Part shown: in pieces, positions 1-9,100 of the stretch
How positions within the stretch are numbered: the stretch's first letter is position 1
How the letters are laid out: each line of letters opens with the position of its first letter
From: Leptobrachium leishanense
Lineage: Eukaryota; Chordata; Amphibia; Anura; Megophryidae
Assembly (NCBI GenBank): GCA_009667805.1
Contig: CM019066.1
Coordinates: forward strand, 4,526,001 to 4,590,000
Reading direction: 5' to 3'
Length of the DNA stretch: 64,000 nucleotides
Position numbers and translations under genes: made by a program
The notes under the pieces: model-generated
What the model was told of the DNA's origin: nothing
Database searches by the model: none
What the model saw: the letters and a program-made list of their open reading frames with translations, nothing else

Positions 1-438
1 GGCACAGACGTGGCAGTCCCCTATGCCTTTGTGGGGGATGAGGCATTCAGCCTGTCCACACATCTCCTGCGACCATACTCAGGGACACACCTGACTGTGA
101 AGAAGCGGGTGTTTAATTATAGGCTGTCGCGGGCGAGATGGTATGTCGAGTGTAGTTTTGGCATACTGAGCAACAAGTGGAGGATATTTCCTAGGCCACT
201 AGATGTGCAAATAGATTTTTGTGTAGATATAGTGAAATGCTGCTGTGTGTTGCATAATTTTGTTCGTGGGAGGGATGGTTTTAACTTGGATGACTCGTTG
301 TCTGTTATTGGTATGGAGGAATTCATTAATGATGATGTCATGCCTGTGAATCGACACAGTAACAGGTATCGCGATGCCCTGGCAACCTATTTCACTAGCG
401 AAGCTGGTGAGGTGCCCTGGCAGATGGGGAGCATTTGA
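1..438 (+). pseudogene. PIF/Harbinger (HARBI1-like) transposase, C-terminal part
   Basis: The reading frame is open from base 1, so the 5' end lies outside the window, and it stops with TGA at 436-438. About 145 residues are visible. They fit the C-terminal half of a DDE_Tnp_4 (PIF/Harbinger) nuclease: VGDEAF near residue 10 (counted from the GTG at 10) is the expected second catalytic Asp, NYRLSRAR follows, and YVECSFGILSNKWRIF carries the expected catalytic Glu near residue 47. After these comes an LHNFV motif, typical of the family's helical tail. No stop or frameshift is seen in the visible part. Known role of the family: cut-and-paste transposition with a TWA target duplication. The protein cannot be judged complete because the N-terminal part and first Asp are missing. 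It converges with the MADF fragment on the - strand, and the element ends at 1103. Confidence 0.85.
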
Positions 439-527
439 CATGTGACGTTCATAAATCCATTTGTCAGTTACATTTATTTTCTATTCAATATGCTTTTGAT
501 TAAGAATTAAATAATCATATACTCACT

Positions 528-692
528 CTACACTTTCTGTTCGTGATCAGACCATGTGTCATATGCAGGGTACACCGCCCTCGCCACTGCTGCCCATGCG
601 TCTGTCTTACGGGTCTTGTCCTTATAATGTTCGCTGGCAGTGTCCCACAATTCAGGGTGCTCCCCCACTTCGGTGATGATTTGCTCCACGTC
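528..692 (-). pseudogene. MADF-domain fragment, accessory protein of the Harbinger element
   Basis: On the - strand, 54 codons (692 down to 531, stop at 530-528) read like the N-terminal half of a MADF/Myb-like DNA-binding domain: EQIITEVGEHPELWD, then YKDKTRKTDAWAAVARAV. This matches the family pattern of an acidic helix, P-E-L-W-D, Y-K-D-(R/K)-x-K and A-W-x-x-(I/V)-A. Known biology: Harbinger transposons encode a second Myb/SANT-like or MADF protein that works with the transposase. The second half of the domain is not found. A GTGAGTAT splice-donor-like site follows just after the stop, but only about 80 bp separate it from the transposase stop, so the rest is probably deleted. No ATG lies in frame; a TGA sits four codons upstream and a 21-bp tandem repeat begins beyond it, so this copy is broken. 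Confidence 0.65.
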
Positions 693-707
693 CTGTCACC
701 TGCCGCG

Positions 708-806
708 TCCACAAATCACTCCCCTGCATCCACAAAATACTCCCCTGCGTCCACAAAATACTCCCCAGCGTCCACAACACACTCCCCAGCGTCCAGAATA
801 CTCCAG
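708..806. repeat. 21-bp minisatellite in Harbinger element
   Basis: About five degenerate tandem copies of a 21-bp unit (TCCACAAAATACTCCCCTGCG type) lie immediately upstream, on the - strand, of the MADF fragment. The unit length is a multiple of three, which explains the long shadow reading frames here. The array has probably replaced or interrupted the original 5' end of the accessory gene. Confidence 0.8.
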
Positions 807-1103
807 CCACCCTGGAAGTTTCTGCAGTCTGGACGTTATGTGTAGGCCGCAAAACAGGTACGTCTGACGTCTCCTCCTCACGCACACAGGCCGCTAGGCG
901 GACGCAGCGCACTCTGTACGGCCGTTCTAGGGGTTGTATGTTCTTGCCTGCCTTGCATCCGTGGGCTGCGGCCGTTGTGCATCCGCAGTTCAGTGCGGAC
1001 GTACTTTGTGTGTCGGGCTCCAATGGGCTTTCTGTCATGCTATCACGGACGTACTTTTGGGCGCAATCACGGACGTGAAAACTACGTTCGTCTGACCCGA
1101 GCC

Positions 1104-2140
1104 TAAACTGGGAAAGATGGCGTGCGATTCAGCGTTATTCATTTTTACTGATGTCAGCAACTGTAACGGTAGCGGTGACCCTGCCACATGAGTAGCGGAG
1201 TTGAGATCCGTGAGGGCAAAAATATCTGCTTGAATAACAAAAAAGGTTCATAAACTACAGACTGTAACTTAATAGCCAAGGAGACACAAGGGCTAACTGA
1301 ATTGCCTCTAGGCTCTGAAGGTTTTGAGACCAACAGATTACCTAGGACACGCTCAGAAATATGATACGTGGGACGACAGTCCGTGAAGTATTCAAGGTGC
1401 AGGGCAGTGAAAAATTCAGAAACAGTATGGACTGGTTTTAAATTGCAGATAGTAGATACCTGGCTAATACCAGAAGGTACTGACTTGCAGACAAGGTTGT
1501 TCTCAAGAGTATATTCAGAGATGCGATTAGAAATAACAAACAGCAGAAATAAACAAGCTTTCTTAATCGCGGTTTTCACATGAACATTAACATGAGCTGT
1601 ACGTTGGGTAATGGTACCTCGAAAGGTCACAAGTGATACCCCAAGACGAGATGGGACAGAACCCAGACAGCGAGCAATAAACCCAGTGGCAAGCATAGGG
1701 TTAAATTGCCAACGCTCATAGACAGAGATATACAAACGTGCAGATAGAGTGGTCAAAGTACAAGCCGGGTCAATTAACAGGAGAAGGAATCGCATACAGA
1801 AATGGGTCGGTATTGGGATCAATATAGGAATAAACTTAGCACTGCTGGAATCAAACTCCACGTCAGGGCGACGAGGCAACCCCTATTGCCCTGTTTTAAA
1901 CCCGGCGGCGCCTTTTGACTACACCAGCCCCCCCCAGATGCCAATCTGCCATCAGGAAGTGCTGGCAACTGACCAGCCAGCGGCACACCACCATGCCCAG
2001 ACCCCCCAGGGAGCACAACAGGGGCTGAGGATGTAACAGCAACATTCTCCATGAAATGCTAAGCATTAAACGTGCATCTGAACGCATGTGACTCTCTTTT
2101 ATTGAATGAACAAGGCGCATGTCTTCAGAAACAAACACAG
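1104..2140 (-). other. Unclassified stretch, possibly a decayed LTR element (-)
   Basis: Minus-strand frames are open for 241 codons (1879-1154) and 77 codons (2052-1819), but neither product resembles a domain I know. The - strand text is pyrimidine-rich with phrases such as GACCCGGCTTGTACTTTGAC, which resembles frog Gypsy LTR or leader sequence. No pair of LTRs or TSD was found. This is a weak call; a chance open frame is the alternative. Confidence 0.25.
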
Positions 2141-2504
2141 TGCAGCGGCTTGTATTCCAGCTGCCAACATTTCAGGAGATCCCCTCCCATGCCCCTCTTC
2201 ACGCACTGACAAGGTTAATTACCTTGTGACTCGCTGATGATAGATTTGTATTATGATGTTGGCATATGCTGTCAGTTACAAGGCTTATACACATTACACA
2301 CGAGGCAAACTGAGAGCTAATGCTGGGTTTTCTTTAAGGCACGTCTGTGCTAATGCTTCATCATGGCAGCTGTTGGCGAGCAGGGTACGCAACCACTGGC
2401 GACTAATGAGATGTATCAAGGGAGTCCTAGGGCTCTGCTGCTGGAGTGACCCTATTGAGCAGGCGAGGGGATTAAAACGTCAGTGTAGGCTGAAAATCTG
2501 CATT
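2141..2504. other. No recognisable feature
   Basis: AT-moderate sequence with no convincing frame, inverted repeat or repeat relation to other parts of the window. Confidence 0.5.
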
Positions 2505-3085
2505 TAAAAAAATATAAACAAAAAGTATTTGCAGGAATTTTAAAGTCACCCATGCAAAACATGTAAAAATAATAAATAAATAGTATTTACAGAAATTGTA
2601 AAACTCACGACTTATGCACAACACGAAAAAAAAAAGTCTAAATTTAAAAAAATGAAATAAAAAATTAAACATTAAAAGATAAAAATGAAATGTCTGGTAA
2701 ACTCACTACCTGTGCAAAACATAAAAATGTAAAAAATAAAATTAGAAATATGATTAAAAAATAAAAACATAGAAAATAAAAAGTATTTACAGGAATTTTA
2801 AAGTCACCTATTCAAAACATGTGAAAATAATAAATAAAAAGTATTTAGAGAAATTGTAAAGTCACGACTTATCCAAAACACAAAAAAAGTCTAAATACAA
2901 AAAAATGAAATAAGAAAATAAACATTAAAAGATAAAAATTAAAAAGTCTGGTAACACTCACTACCTGTGCAAAATATGTACAAATGTAAAAAAAAAAAAA
3001 TTTTTTTTAAATATAATTAAAAAATAAAACCATAGAAAATAAAAAATATTTACAGGAACTGTGAAGTTACTAACCATGCAAAACC
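2505..3085. repeat. AT-rich tandem repeat, unit about 260 bp, about 2.2 copies
   Basis: The unit contains AAAAGTATTTRCAGGAATTT, TTAAAGTCACC, CATGTRAAAATAATAAAT, ATTGTAAARCTCACGACTTA and CTCACTACCTGTGCAAAA in order. AAAAGTATTT recurs at 2521, 2779 and (as AAAAATATTT) about 3042, giving periods of 258 and about 263 bp. Each unit is itself built of two related half-units beginning with the AAGTATTT motif. No coding potential. Confidence 0.8.
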
Positions 3086-4047
3086 TCTAAGAGTTTATTT
3101 ATAACCCAACAATCTACATGCAATACCTATCTCGCTCCTTCAAATTCTCCCCTAATTGTCAGGCCTTTCGGAAATCCCTTAAAATCCATTAGGGATGTGC
3201 ATGGCTGAAAAATTTGTTTTGTTTAGTTTCGTTTCGTTACGTTTTTAAATAATTTCGTTTTTGGACTTTCGTAACTAATTTCATTTCGTATTTCATTTTG
3301 GATCGATTCGAATTTCAAATATCAATTCGATAGTTGATATCAATTTGAATTTTGGATCATTAATAAAACCCCAATTAATCAAATTTTGCTGTCAAAAGAA
3401 AAGCTAGGGTTAAATTTTAAGCTATGTCACAGATTTAGTATTTGAGTCAAATTAAACAGTGAAACAAAATTAATTTGTTTCATTAAGTCCTTTGCTGACT
3501 ATTACTTGTTTTGTAAGTTAAGATCAATTCGATAGTTGATATCAATTATACAAAATTTTCTTTTATGATGACAGTGTAAAACAAAATAAATTCGTTATAT
3601 TCCATTTAGTTTTGAATTCGTATCGTATCGATTCGTTATTCAGAAGTACTTCCGAACTACGAATTATCGAATTTCGTTCCAAATTCCATATTTTTCCGAA
3701 ACGAATGCACATCTCTAAAACCCATCCCTTCAGATTAGATTACCACATTACTGAAACCAACCTATCCCTCTCCTCACCTACCCGCACATCATGATAGAGG
3801 CCCTTTCCTCGTTCCCACTGTTTCCTTGTCCCCAGGGAATCCAATAGTGCTAGTGATCAATAAATCTCTGCTTGTATTCCTCTACTCCGACTCCTCCAGA
3901 TTGTAAGCTCCTCTGAGCAGGACCCTCTACACCTCTTGTTTCTGCTACCATGTATTTGTAATTTTGTCTCAGTCCCCATTGGTTATTGTAAAGCGCTGCG
4001 CAAACTCTTGGCGCTATATAAATGATGATGATGATGATAATAATAAT
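3086..4047 (+). mobile_element. L2 (CR1-superfamily) LINE 3' end, split by a hAT MITE
   Basis: 3086-3189 and 3718-4047 form one L2-type 3' end. The 3' portion shows ATTGTAAGCTCCTCTGAGCA, TTTTGTCTCAGTCCCCATTG, GTAAAGCGCTGCGCAAACTC and GGCGCTATATAAATGATGAT, followed by the (GAT)n(AAT)n microsatellite tail typical of L2. The same text occurs at 38908-39232, where RT-coding sequence precedes it. The copy is 5'-truncated and interrupted at 3190-3717. Confidence 0.85.
3190..3717. mobile_element. hAT MITE 1 (TAGRGATGTGCA termini)
   Basis: Termini TAGGGATGTGCA and TGCACATCTCTA are inverted repeats, and the interior is AT-rich with many TTTCGTTTCG/CGAAACGAA motifs. The 8-bp flanks AAATCCAT (3182-3189) and AAACCCAT (3718-3725) match at 7 of 8, as expected for an old hAT insertion; the uninterrupted L2 copy near 38915 reads AAAACCCATCCC. 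No coding sequence, so it is non-autonomous. Confidence 0.85.
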
Positions 4048-4053
4048 CACTTA

Positions 4054-4986
4054 AGGGGTTAATAAGAGAGCACCAAAATTCACAGAAATGTCAGTGCTTT
4101 CTCCTTTGGTGAGAGCAATTCCCTGACCCTGCAATGAAATCAGCATTCACCGCAGGGTCCCCGAAGTGCGCTGAATCGATCCACCGAACGACGCCGAAAA
4201 ACCCGCCGAAGGCAGCCACAAACTGCCAAAAAAGCAGACGAACAAATAGAAGAACCCACTGTAAAATCACTGATCTGATAAATCACCAAAGAATCATCGT
4301 ATCGATCCGATAAACCGCCGTACACAGCCATCGACACACCAAACAGACTGCCAAATGCCGCCGGAAAAAGCCGACCAGCCACCAAACTGAGTAAAAAAAC
4401 AAAAACAAGAAAAACCCACAACTTTTAAAAGGCGTTTTAAACAATAATAATGCAAGAAAATAATGTATATTGTATAAGGTCTTATGAATAACAATAAAAA
4501 GGTCTGTTACAGAATTAAAAAAAAAAGAACATATAAAAAAAAAAAATCGGAATCAAAAATTTTCCAGAAAAAAATCCAGAAAAATGCCTAAAAAATCCTA
4601 AAAAATAAATTACGAGACTTTTTGCTGCGAATGAAAAGAATAAACGGCTGAATAAATATTTAATAAAAACGGGGAATTTTATTTACATTGAATCCTTTGA
4701 GATTCACCTGTTTAAACCTGCTGAACTAAACCACTAAAAATCTGGGAAGTTTCAACAAATTTTCAGTTTTCACAGTTGTTCGGCTTTTTCTGAATAGATT
4801 AACCGTTACTTCTCTATGGGGAATTTCACTACCGCCGAAGTTCACTGTATTTCGCTGGCAATTCGCCAATATTTGGCGAATTGACAGGTTTTTGAATAGC
4901 CGAATTGACACGAAATTGCACCATATGGGGTAATTCACCTTTTGGTGCAATTCGGTGGCAAGTTTAGCTCTCTTTGAATAACCCCT
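4054..4986. mobile_element. CAGGGTTATT-type MITE, diverged subfamily C (copy C1)
   Basis: The ends read AGGGGTTAATAAGAGAGC and GCTCTCTTTGAATAACCCCT. Internal landmarks are shared with the 900-bp subfamily B: CCCTGCAATG/CCGCAGGGTCCCCGAA, an AATAACAATAAAAAGGTCTGTTACAG block, ACATTGAATCCTTTGAGATT and GAATAGATTAACCGTTACTTCTCTATGGGG. It sits at the L2 microsatellite tail. No coding frame. The TSD is not clear. Confidence 0.75.
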
Positions 4987-5340
4987 TTCGATACCCATTC
5001 CACCCATTGATACTTCTGTAACAAGGTGATTTTTCAAGAATATAATCTAAATCACATGATTTAAATGATGTGCTGTAGTTTAATAATTTTATAGTAATGT
5101 ATTCATTAACTATATTCTAATGTGAAAAATAAATGTATTTTTTATGACCTGTGAAACATTATTGTGCTTGTTCTAAAGCAGGGCCGGTTCCAGTGGTTGC
5201 TGGGCCATTTGCAAAATAAACCACTGGCACACTTTATTTTTTCTTAAAGGAATTTTGTACCGGTTTGAGGAAACAAGTCTTAAGATAAGCAGCATACATA
5301 GATATACCCAATATGGAATGGAATGTGAATGTGTGCAGAG
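4987..5340. other. No recognisable feature
   Basis: AT-rich linker between the MITE and the LINE. No inverted repeat, coding frame or tandem structure was seen. Confidence 0.4.
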
Positions 5341-5468
5341 TTGTTTGCTTGGTACGATCCTCATTTTCCTACAGAGCACCGCAATTATGGAATAACCTCC
5401 CAGACGTCTTCAAATCTTCCCCCAGTCTAAAGTCCATTAAGAGCTCCCTATTAACATACATCAGTACA

Positions 5469-5931
5469 GAATGCACCTGTAAACATTTAACATAATGACT
5501 ATATACAGAATGCACCTGTAAACATGTAACACAGTGACTATATACAGAATGCACCTGTAAACATGTAACATAGTGACTATATACAGAATGCACCTGTAAA
5601 CATGTAACATAGTGACTATATACGGAATGTACCTGCAAACATGTAACATATTGACTATATACAGAATGCACCTGTAAACATGTAACATAGTGACTATATA
5701 CAGAATGCACCTGTAAACATGTAACATAGTGACTATATACAGAATGCACCTGTAAACATGTAACATAGTGACTATATACGGAATGTACCTGCAAACATGT
5801 AACATATTGACTATATACAGAATGCACCTGTAAACATGTAACACAGTGACTATATACAGAATGCACCTGTAAACATGTAACATAGTGACTATATACAGAA
5901 TGCACCTGCAAACATGTAACATAGTGACTAT
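5469..5931. repeat. 39-bp minisatellite in LINE A1 3'UTR, about 12 copies
   Basis: Unit AACATGTAACATAGTGAC plus TATATACAGAATGCACCTGTA. The 39-bp period is a multiple of three, so all - strand frames stay open; those reading frames are artefacts. A variant unit (ACGGAATGTACCTGC with CATATTGAC) recurs at 5621 and 5777, exactly four units apart, showing a 156-bp higher-order duplication. The LINE copy at 61190-62575 has only four units at the same site. Confidence 0.92.
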
Positions 5932-6112
5932 CAGGGTTATTCAGAGAGCGTGAAAAGCAGGAGAATGACTGGAGAATGAAAAATTCTAGGTCAAAATAGC
6001 TGATTTGGAAAGTGAGATGAAAGGGAGAATTTTTTTGGTTTGGCTATTTTGACCTAGAATTTTTCATTCTCCAGTCATTCTCCTGCTTTTCACCGCTCTC
6101 TGAATAACCCTG
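5932..6112. mobile_element. Short foldback MITE, CAGGGTTATT subfamily A (A1)
   Basis: 181 bp, almost entirely one hairpin: CAGGGTTATTCAGAGAGCG pairs with the rc of CGCTCTCTGAATAACCCTG and the arms continue through TCTAGGTCAAAATAGC. The 3-bp TSD TAT (5929-5931, 6113-6115) is confirmed by the empty site GTGACTATATTTCC in LINE copy 61190-62575. No coding. Confidence 0.92.
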
Positions 6113-6188
6113 TATATTTCCTACATATTTATTTTCTGTGTTAATCTGTATATCTGTGTTTCTTTAATATCTTGCATTTTATTACTTT

Positions 6189-6379
6189 CAGGGTTATTCG
6201 GAGAGCGTGAAAAGCAGGAGAATGACTGGAGAATAACTGGAGAATGGAAAATTCTAGGTCAAAATAGCCAAACCACAAAAATTCTCCCTTTCATCTCACT
6301 TTCCAAATCGGCTATTTTGACCTAGAATTTTTCATTCTCCAGTTATTCTCCTGCTTTTCACGCTCTCTGAATAGCCCTG
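6189..6379. mobile_element. Short foldback MITE, subfamily A (A2)
   Basis: 191 bp, same hairpin type as A1 with an extra GAATAACTGGA duplication in the left arm. TSD TTT (6186-6188, 6380-6382); the empty site CACTTTGTATTTCTG is visible at 62452-62466. Only 76 bp separate it from A1 in the same LINE 3'UTR. Confidence 0.92.
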
Positions 6380-6403
6380 TTTGTATTTCTGTAACAACTG
6401 TTA

Positions 6404-6830
6404 GGCTAGGGTCAGACGAACGCATTTTTCACATTGTCCGTGAAAAAGTGCGTTCGAACGAACGTACGTATTTTTTCCCGGAATACGTGATAGCGGTCAT
6501 ACGATGCGCCTTTTCATCCGTGATTTTGTACGGATCATCAATAAAACCCTTTTTGTGTCTGGACGTTATTTTGGCCGTACATTAGCAGCGTCTGACGTCT
6601 CCCAATCACACACACACGCCGCTATGCGGCCGCAGCGCACTCTGTACGTCAGTAGTAGCGGTTTGACGTTCTCGAAAAAATGCGTTCGTTGGCCACTTGC
6701 GTTGCACGGACGAACTTTCGTGCGGCCGTTCGTCGTGTGTTCCCCGGCATTGGACGTCATTTGCTGCTAGCACGGCCGTGATTTTGTGCGGCTAAACGCA
6801 CGTGAAAAATGCTTTCGTCTGACCCTAGCC
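6404..6830. mobile_element. Harbinger MITE, 427-bp subfamily (G2)
   Basis: Termini GGCTAGGGTCAGACGAACG and CGTTCGTCTGACCCTAGCC type (right end TTTCGTCTGACCCTAGCC). Flanks TTA and TAA fit PIF/Harbinger insertion at a TWA site, and the LINE empty site is AACTGTAACATTT. Internal CGCTATGCGGCCGCAGCGCA and CTGTACGTCAGTAGTAGCGG blocks recur in the copies at 26954 and 60536. Non-coding. Confidence 0.88.
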
Positions 6831-6974
6831 TAACATGTCAGTGCTCTTGAACCCAGGACATACTTGAAAACGAGAGAAATCTCAATGTATCCTTCCTGGT
6901 AAAATCCTTTGCAAATAAATAAGTGAGATACAAATGAGGGGCTGACTAGGATATATTATACACACATACACAGT

Positions 6975-7400
6975 AGGGGTTATTGAGAGAGAGATGATCT
7001 GGCCTCGAAATGTAACCGGACACTGAAATTCAGTGTACGGTACCATTTCAGGGCCATTCGGCTATTCAGAGAGCATTTGCAAACTTTCAAGCAAACTGTT
7101 TTTGTTTTTTACCACGTTCGTCTGCGTGTCTGCTTTTTCTGCGCTGTGATCGGCGGCTGCTCAGATTTTTCTGGCGTGTTTGGCTTGGTCTTTGCAGCGG
7201 TTTCTGTGGGTGTTCGGTGAGTGTTCGGCGAGTATTCTGCGGGTTTGCTGAAAGTATTGCTTGCACTACGGGGGCCCTGCAGTGCTTGCTGAATACACCG
7301 CAGGGTCAGCGAACTAGGAATCACTGATTCACCCCGAAGTGCGGAGAACGAAAAGTCACAGAACGTGCGGTGACTTTTCAGATCTCTCTGAATAACCCTG
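6975..7400. mobile_element. CAGGGTTATT-type MITE (C6), 426 bp
   Basis: Left end AGGGGTTATTGAGAGAGAGA, right end AGATCTCTCTGAATAACCCTG, with TSD AGT at 6972-6974 and 7401-7403. The interior has CGGTGACTTTTC, GCTGAATACACCGCAGGGTC and other subfamily B landmarks in reverse order. No protein. Confidence 0.82.
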
Positions 7401-7403
7401 AGT

Positions 7404-8226
7404 ATATACTGTATACATACTATACACACATACATATTGATATGATTTAACCCCCGAAGGTCTAGTAGAGTAGATGTGGTAGTCAGCTGCTGTCCTGTTG
7501 AGTGTATCAGTAATGTATCTAAGGATATGAACTGTATTTACAATTTATGATAATCTTACTATAGTCATGTTAACCCCCCCCCAAAAAAAATTAGAGTTAA
7601 AATATGAATACTGGAAAAGCAACAGAATATTCAGCCGTAAACATTTAGAATCAATGCATGTCACCAAATGCCATATATTAACTTGACAGCTGCTTCTGTA
7701 AATTAAAATCCTTGAGTTTTTCCAGCTTCGGAAGAATGATAGTTTATTTTATCTAAACAAGCTTTTTAACTAATGAGCAATAAGTCTTGGATATGAAGGA
7801 GGCCGCCCTGACGCAACCTGCCCCTCGTTTATATGTGTTCTGCCGTTGCTCTTTTAATTCTTCATCGCTAAACATAACAAGGAGCAAAGAGGTTTTTCTT
7901 TTTTTGCTTTTGTGGTTTTTTTTGTTGTTGTTTTTTTCTTTACGCAAAAACAAATAAAGCAGCGTTTGTATCAGATCCATTAACATTCACGCTACAAGGC
8001 TTTATTGCATCCTGGACGTACATTCACAGGCGGTGATCAGAATTTAATGCCGTCACACGCAGAGTTTTGTGTAATTTCTATTGTACGTCTACTTGCAATC
8101 TGATTAATTCTGCTGCTAACGCTTTCTTTTGTACTTGGTTGTCATAGAATTTTCTCTTGGAAAAAACACTGCATATTCAAAGCTCTAGTTCCCACCCACA
8201 CCTGCTTGACTGTTGTTAATTTTCTG
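7404..8226. other. No recognisable feature
   Basis: AT-rich single-copy-looking sequence with poly-T stretches (7884-7945). No coding frame of note and no match to other parts of the window. Confidence 0.5.
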
Positions 8227-8234
8227 CCAGATAG

Positions 8235-9007
8235 TAGGCTTGTGCACCGATTTTTTTCTCGGTTCGATTCGGTTCGATTTGTTCGGATGTTTAAACTTTT
8301 CAATTCGGCTTGTTTCGACCGATATCTGTTTCGATTCGGTTCGGTTCGGATCGTTTTTCGTGTACATGGTTTTTTAGGAATATCGACCATTTTTCGTATT
8401 TTTGTGTCACTTAGCTCGTTTTTTGTATCGACTTTTCGGAAATTTCGGAAATTTTCGTTTTTTCGGAACGTCTGTTCTCCTCGTTTCAAAGTGTCTACGA
8501 TAATTCTGGCGATTCTATCGTGTTTTTTTTTATTAAATAAAGATCCTTTTTTTCTTATGAATAATTGAATATACATTTCACAACTTTATTTAATCATATT
8601 AAAATGGTATGAAAGCCAAGGAACAAAAAAAATGAACAAAACGATTTAAAAAACGCTAAACTGACCCGAATGCCACAAGAAACAAGTGATACGCATTTAC
8701 AAATACAAAATTTACAGAATCAGCGATATAACCGATAATAGTTAAATATACGATTTCCAGAATTACCGAAATGGAACCGAAATCACGAATGGAACCGAAA
8801 TCATGAATAGAGCAAAAATAAATTTCGATTTGACACATTTCAAGTCCATTCGAAAATTCCGAAAATTTTTCGTTTCGGCTCGGAAAACTTTTCGGATCTG
8901 CCATTTTCAGATCTAAAAATTTTCGGAAAATCGGCCACATCCGAAAACACGAATCGGGAAATTTCGTGAAAATTCCGAAATTCCGAAACCCGAAACGCAC
9001 ATCCCTA
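8235..9007. mobile_element. hAT MITE 2, 773 bp
   Basis: Termini TAGGCTTGTGCA and CGCACATCCCTA with a perfect 8-bp TSD CCAGATAG (8227-8234 and 9008-9015). The interior is a large imperfect palindrome of repeated TTCGGAAATTTCGG/CCGAAAATTTTTCGG phrases, which produces long non-coding open frames on both strands. Confidence 0.92.
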
Positions 9008-9100
9008 CCAGATAGATGTAAGTACTAGGGCTCGGATATGGAAGCTTGCGGCTGATACATTAGTAGTTCACTCAAACTGATTTCAAACACAGAGCATCAC

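Larger units (their letters stand above)
439..1103 (+). mobile_element. Right part of PIF/Harbinger transposon
   Basis: The terminal 210 bp (about 895-1103) align by eye with the ends of the 448-bp MITEs at 23758-24205 and 53229-53676, sharing GGACGTACTT, TGTGTCGGGCTCCAATGG and TATCACGGACGTACTTTT. The element ends in CGTCTGACCCGAGCC followed by TAA, the same terminus and 3-bp target as the MITEs. Together with the transposase on + and the MADF fragment on - this is the remnant of a two-gene Harbinger element whose left end is outside the window. Confidence 0.8.
5341..6925 (+). mobile_element. CR1-superfamily LINE copy A1, 3' end with nested insertions
   Basis: 5345-5465 encodes the extreme C-terminus of the LINE ORF2 (SSFSYRAPQLWNNLPDVFKS, as in the longer copy at 62120-62190). 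A 39-bp minisatellite follows (5469-5931), then 3'UTR sequence matching 62383-62570 (TATATTTCCTACATATTTAT, ATCTTGCATTTTATTAC, TGTATTTCTGTAACAACTG), and the end AGAAATCTCAATGTATCCTT with a CAAATAAATAA tail near 6920. Three MITEs sit inside at 5932, 6189 and 6404. Removing them restores the sequence of the uninterrupted copy at 62383-62570, which proves the order of insertion. Confidence 0.88.

Noticed and set aside
1154..1879. 241-codon - strand frame as a host gene
   Set aside because: No recognisable domain, no splice or promoter context, and surrounding text looks like retroelement leader; kept only as an unclassified stretch.
5369..5922. Long - strand frames of 153 and 180 codons with YSHYVTCLQVHS repeats
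   Set aside because: Produced by the 39-bp minisatellite, whose period is divisible by three; not a gene.
8142..8576. 144-codon - and 120-codon + frames
   Set aside because: They fall in the TTCGG-rich palindrome of hAT MITE 2; no domain.
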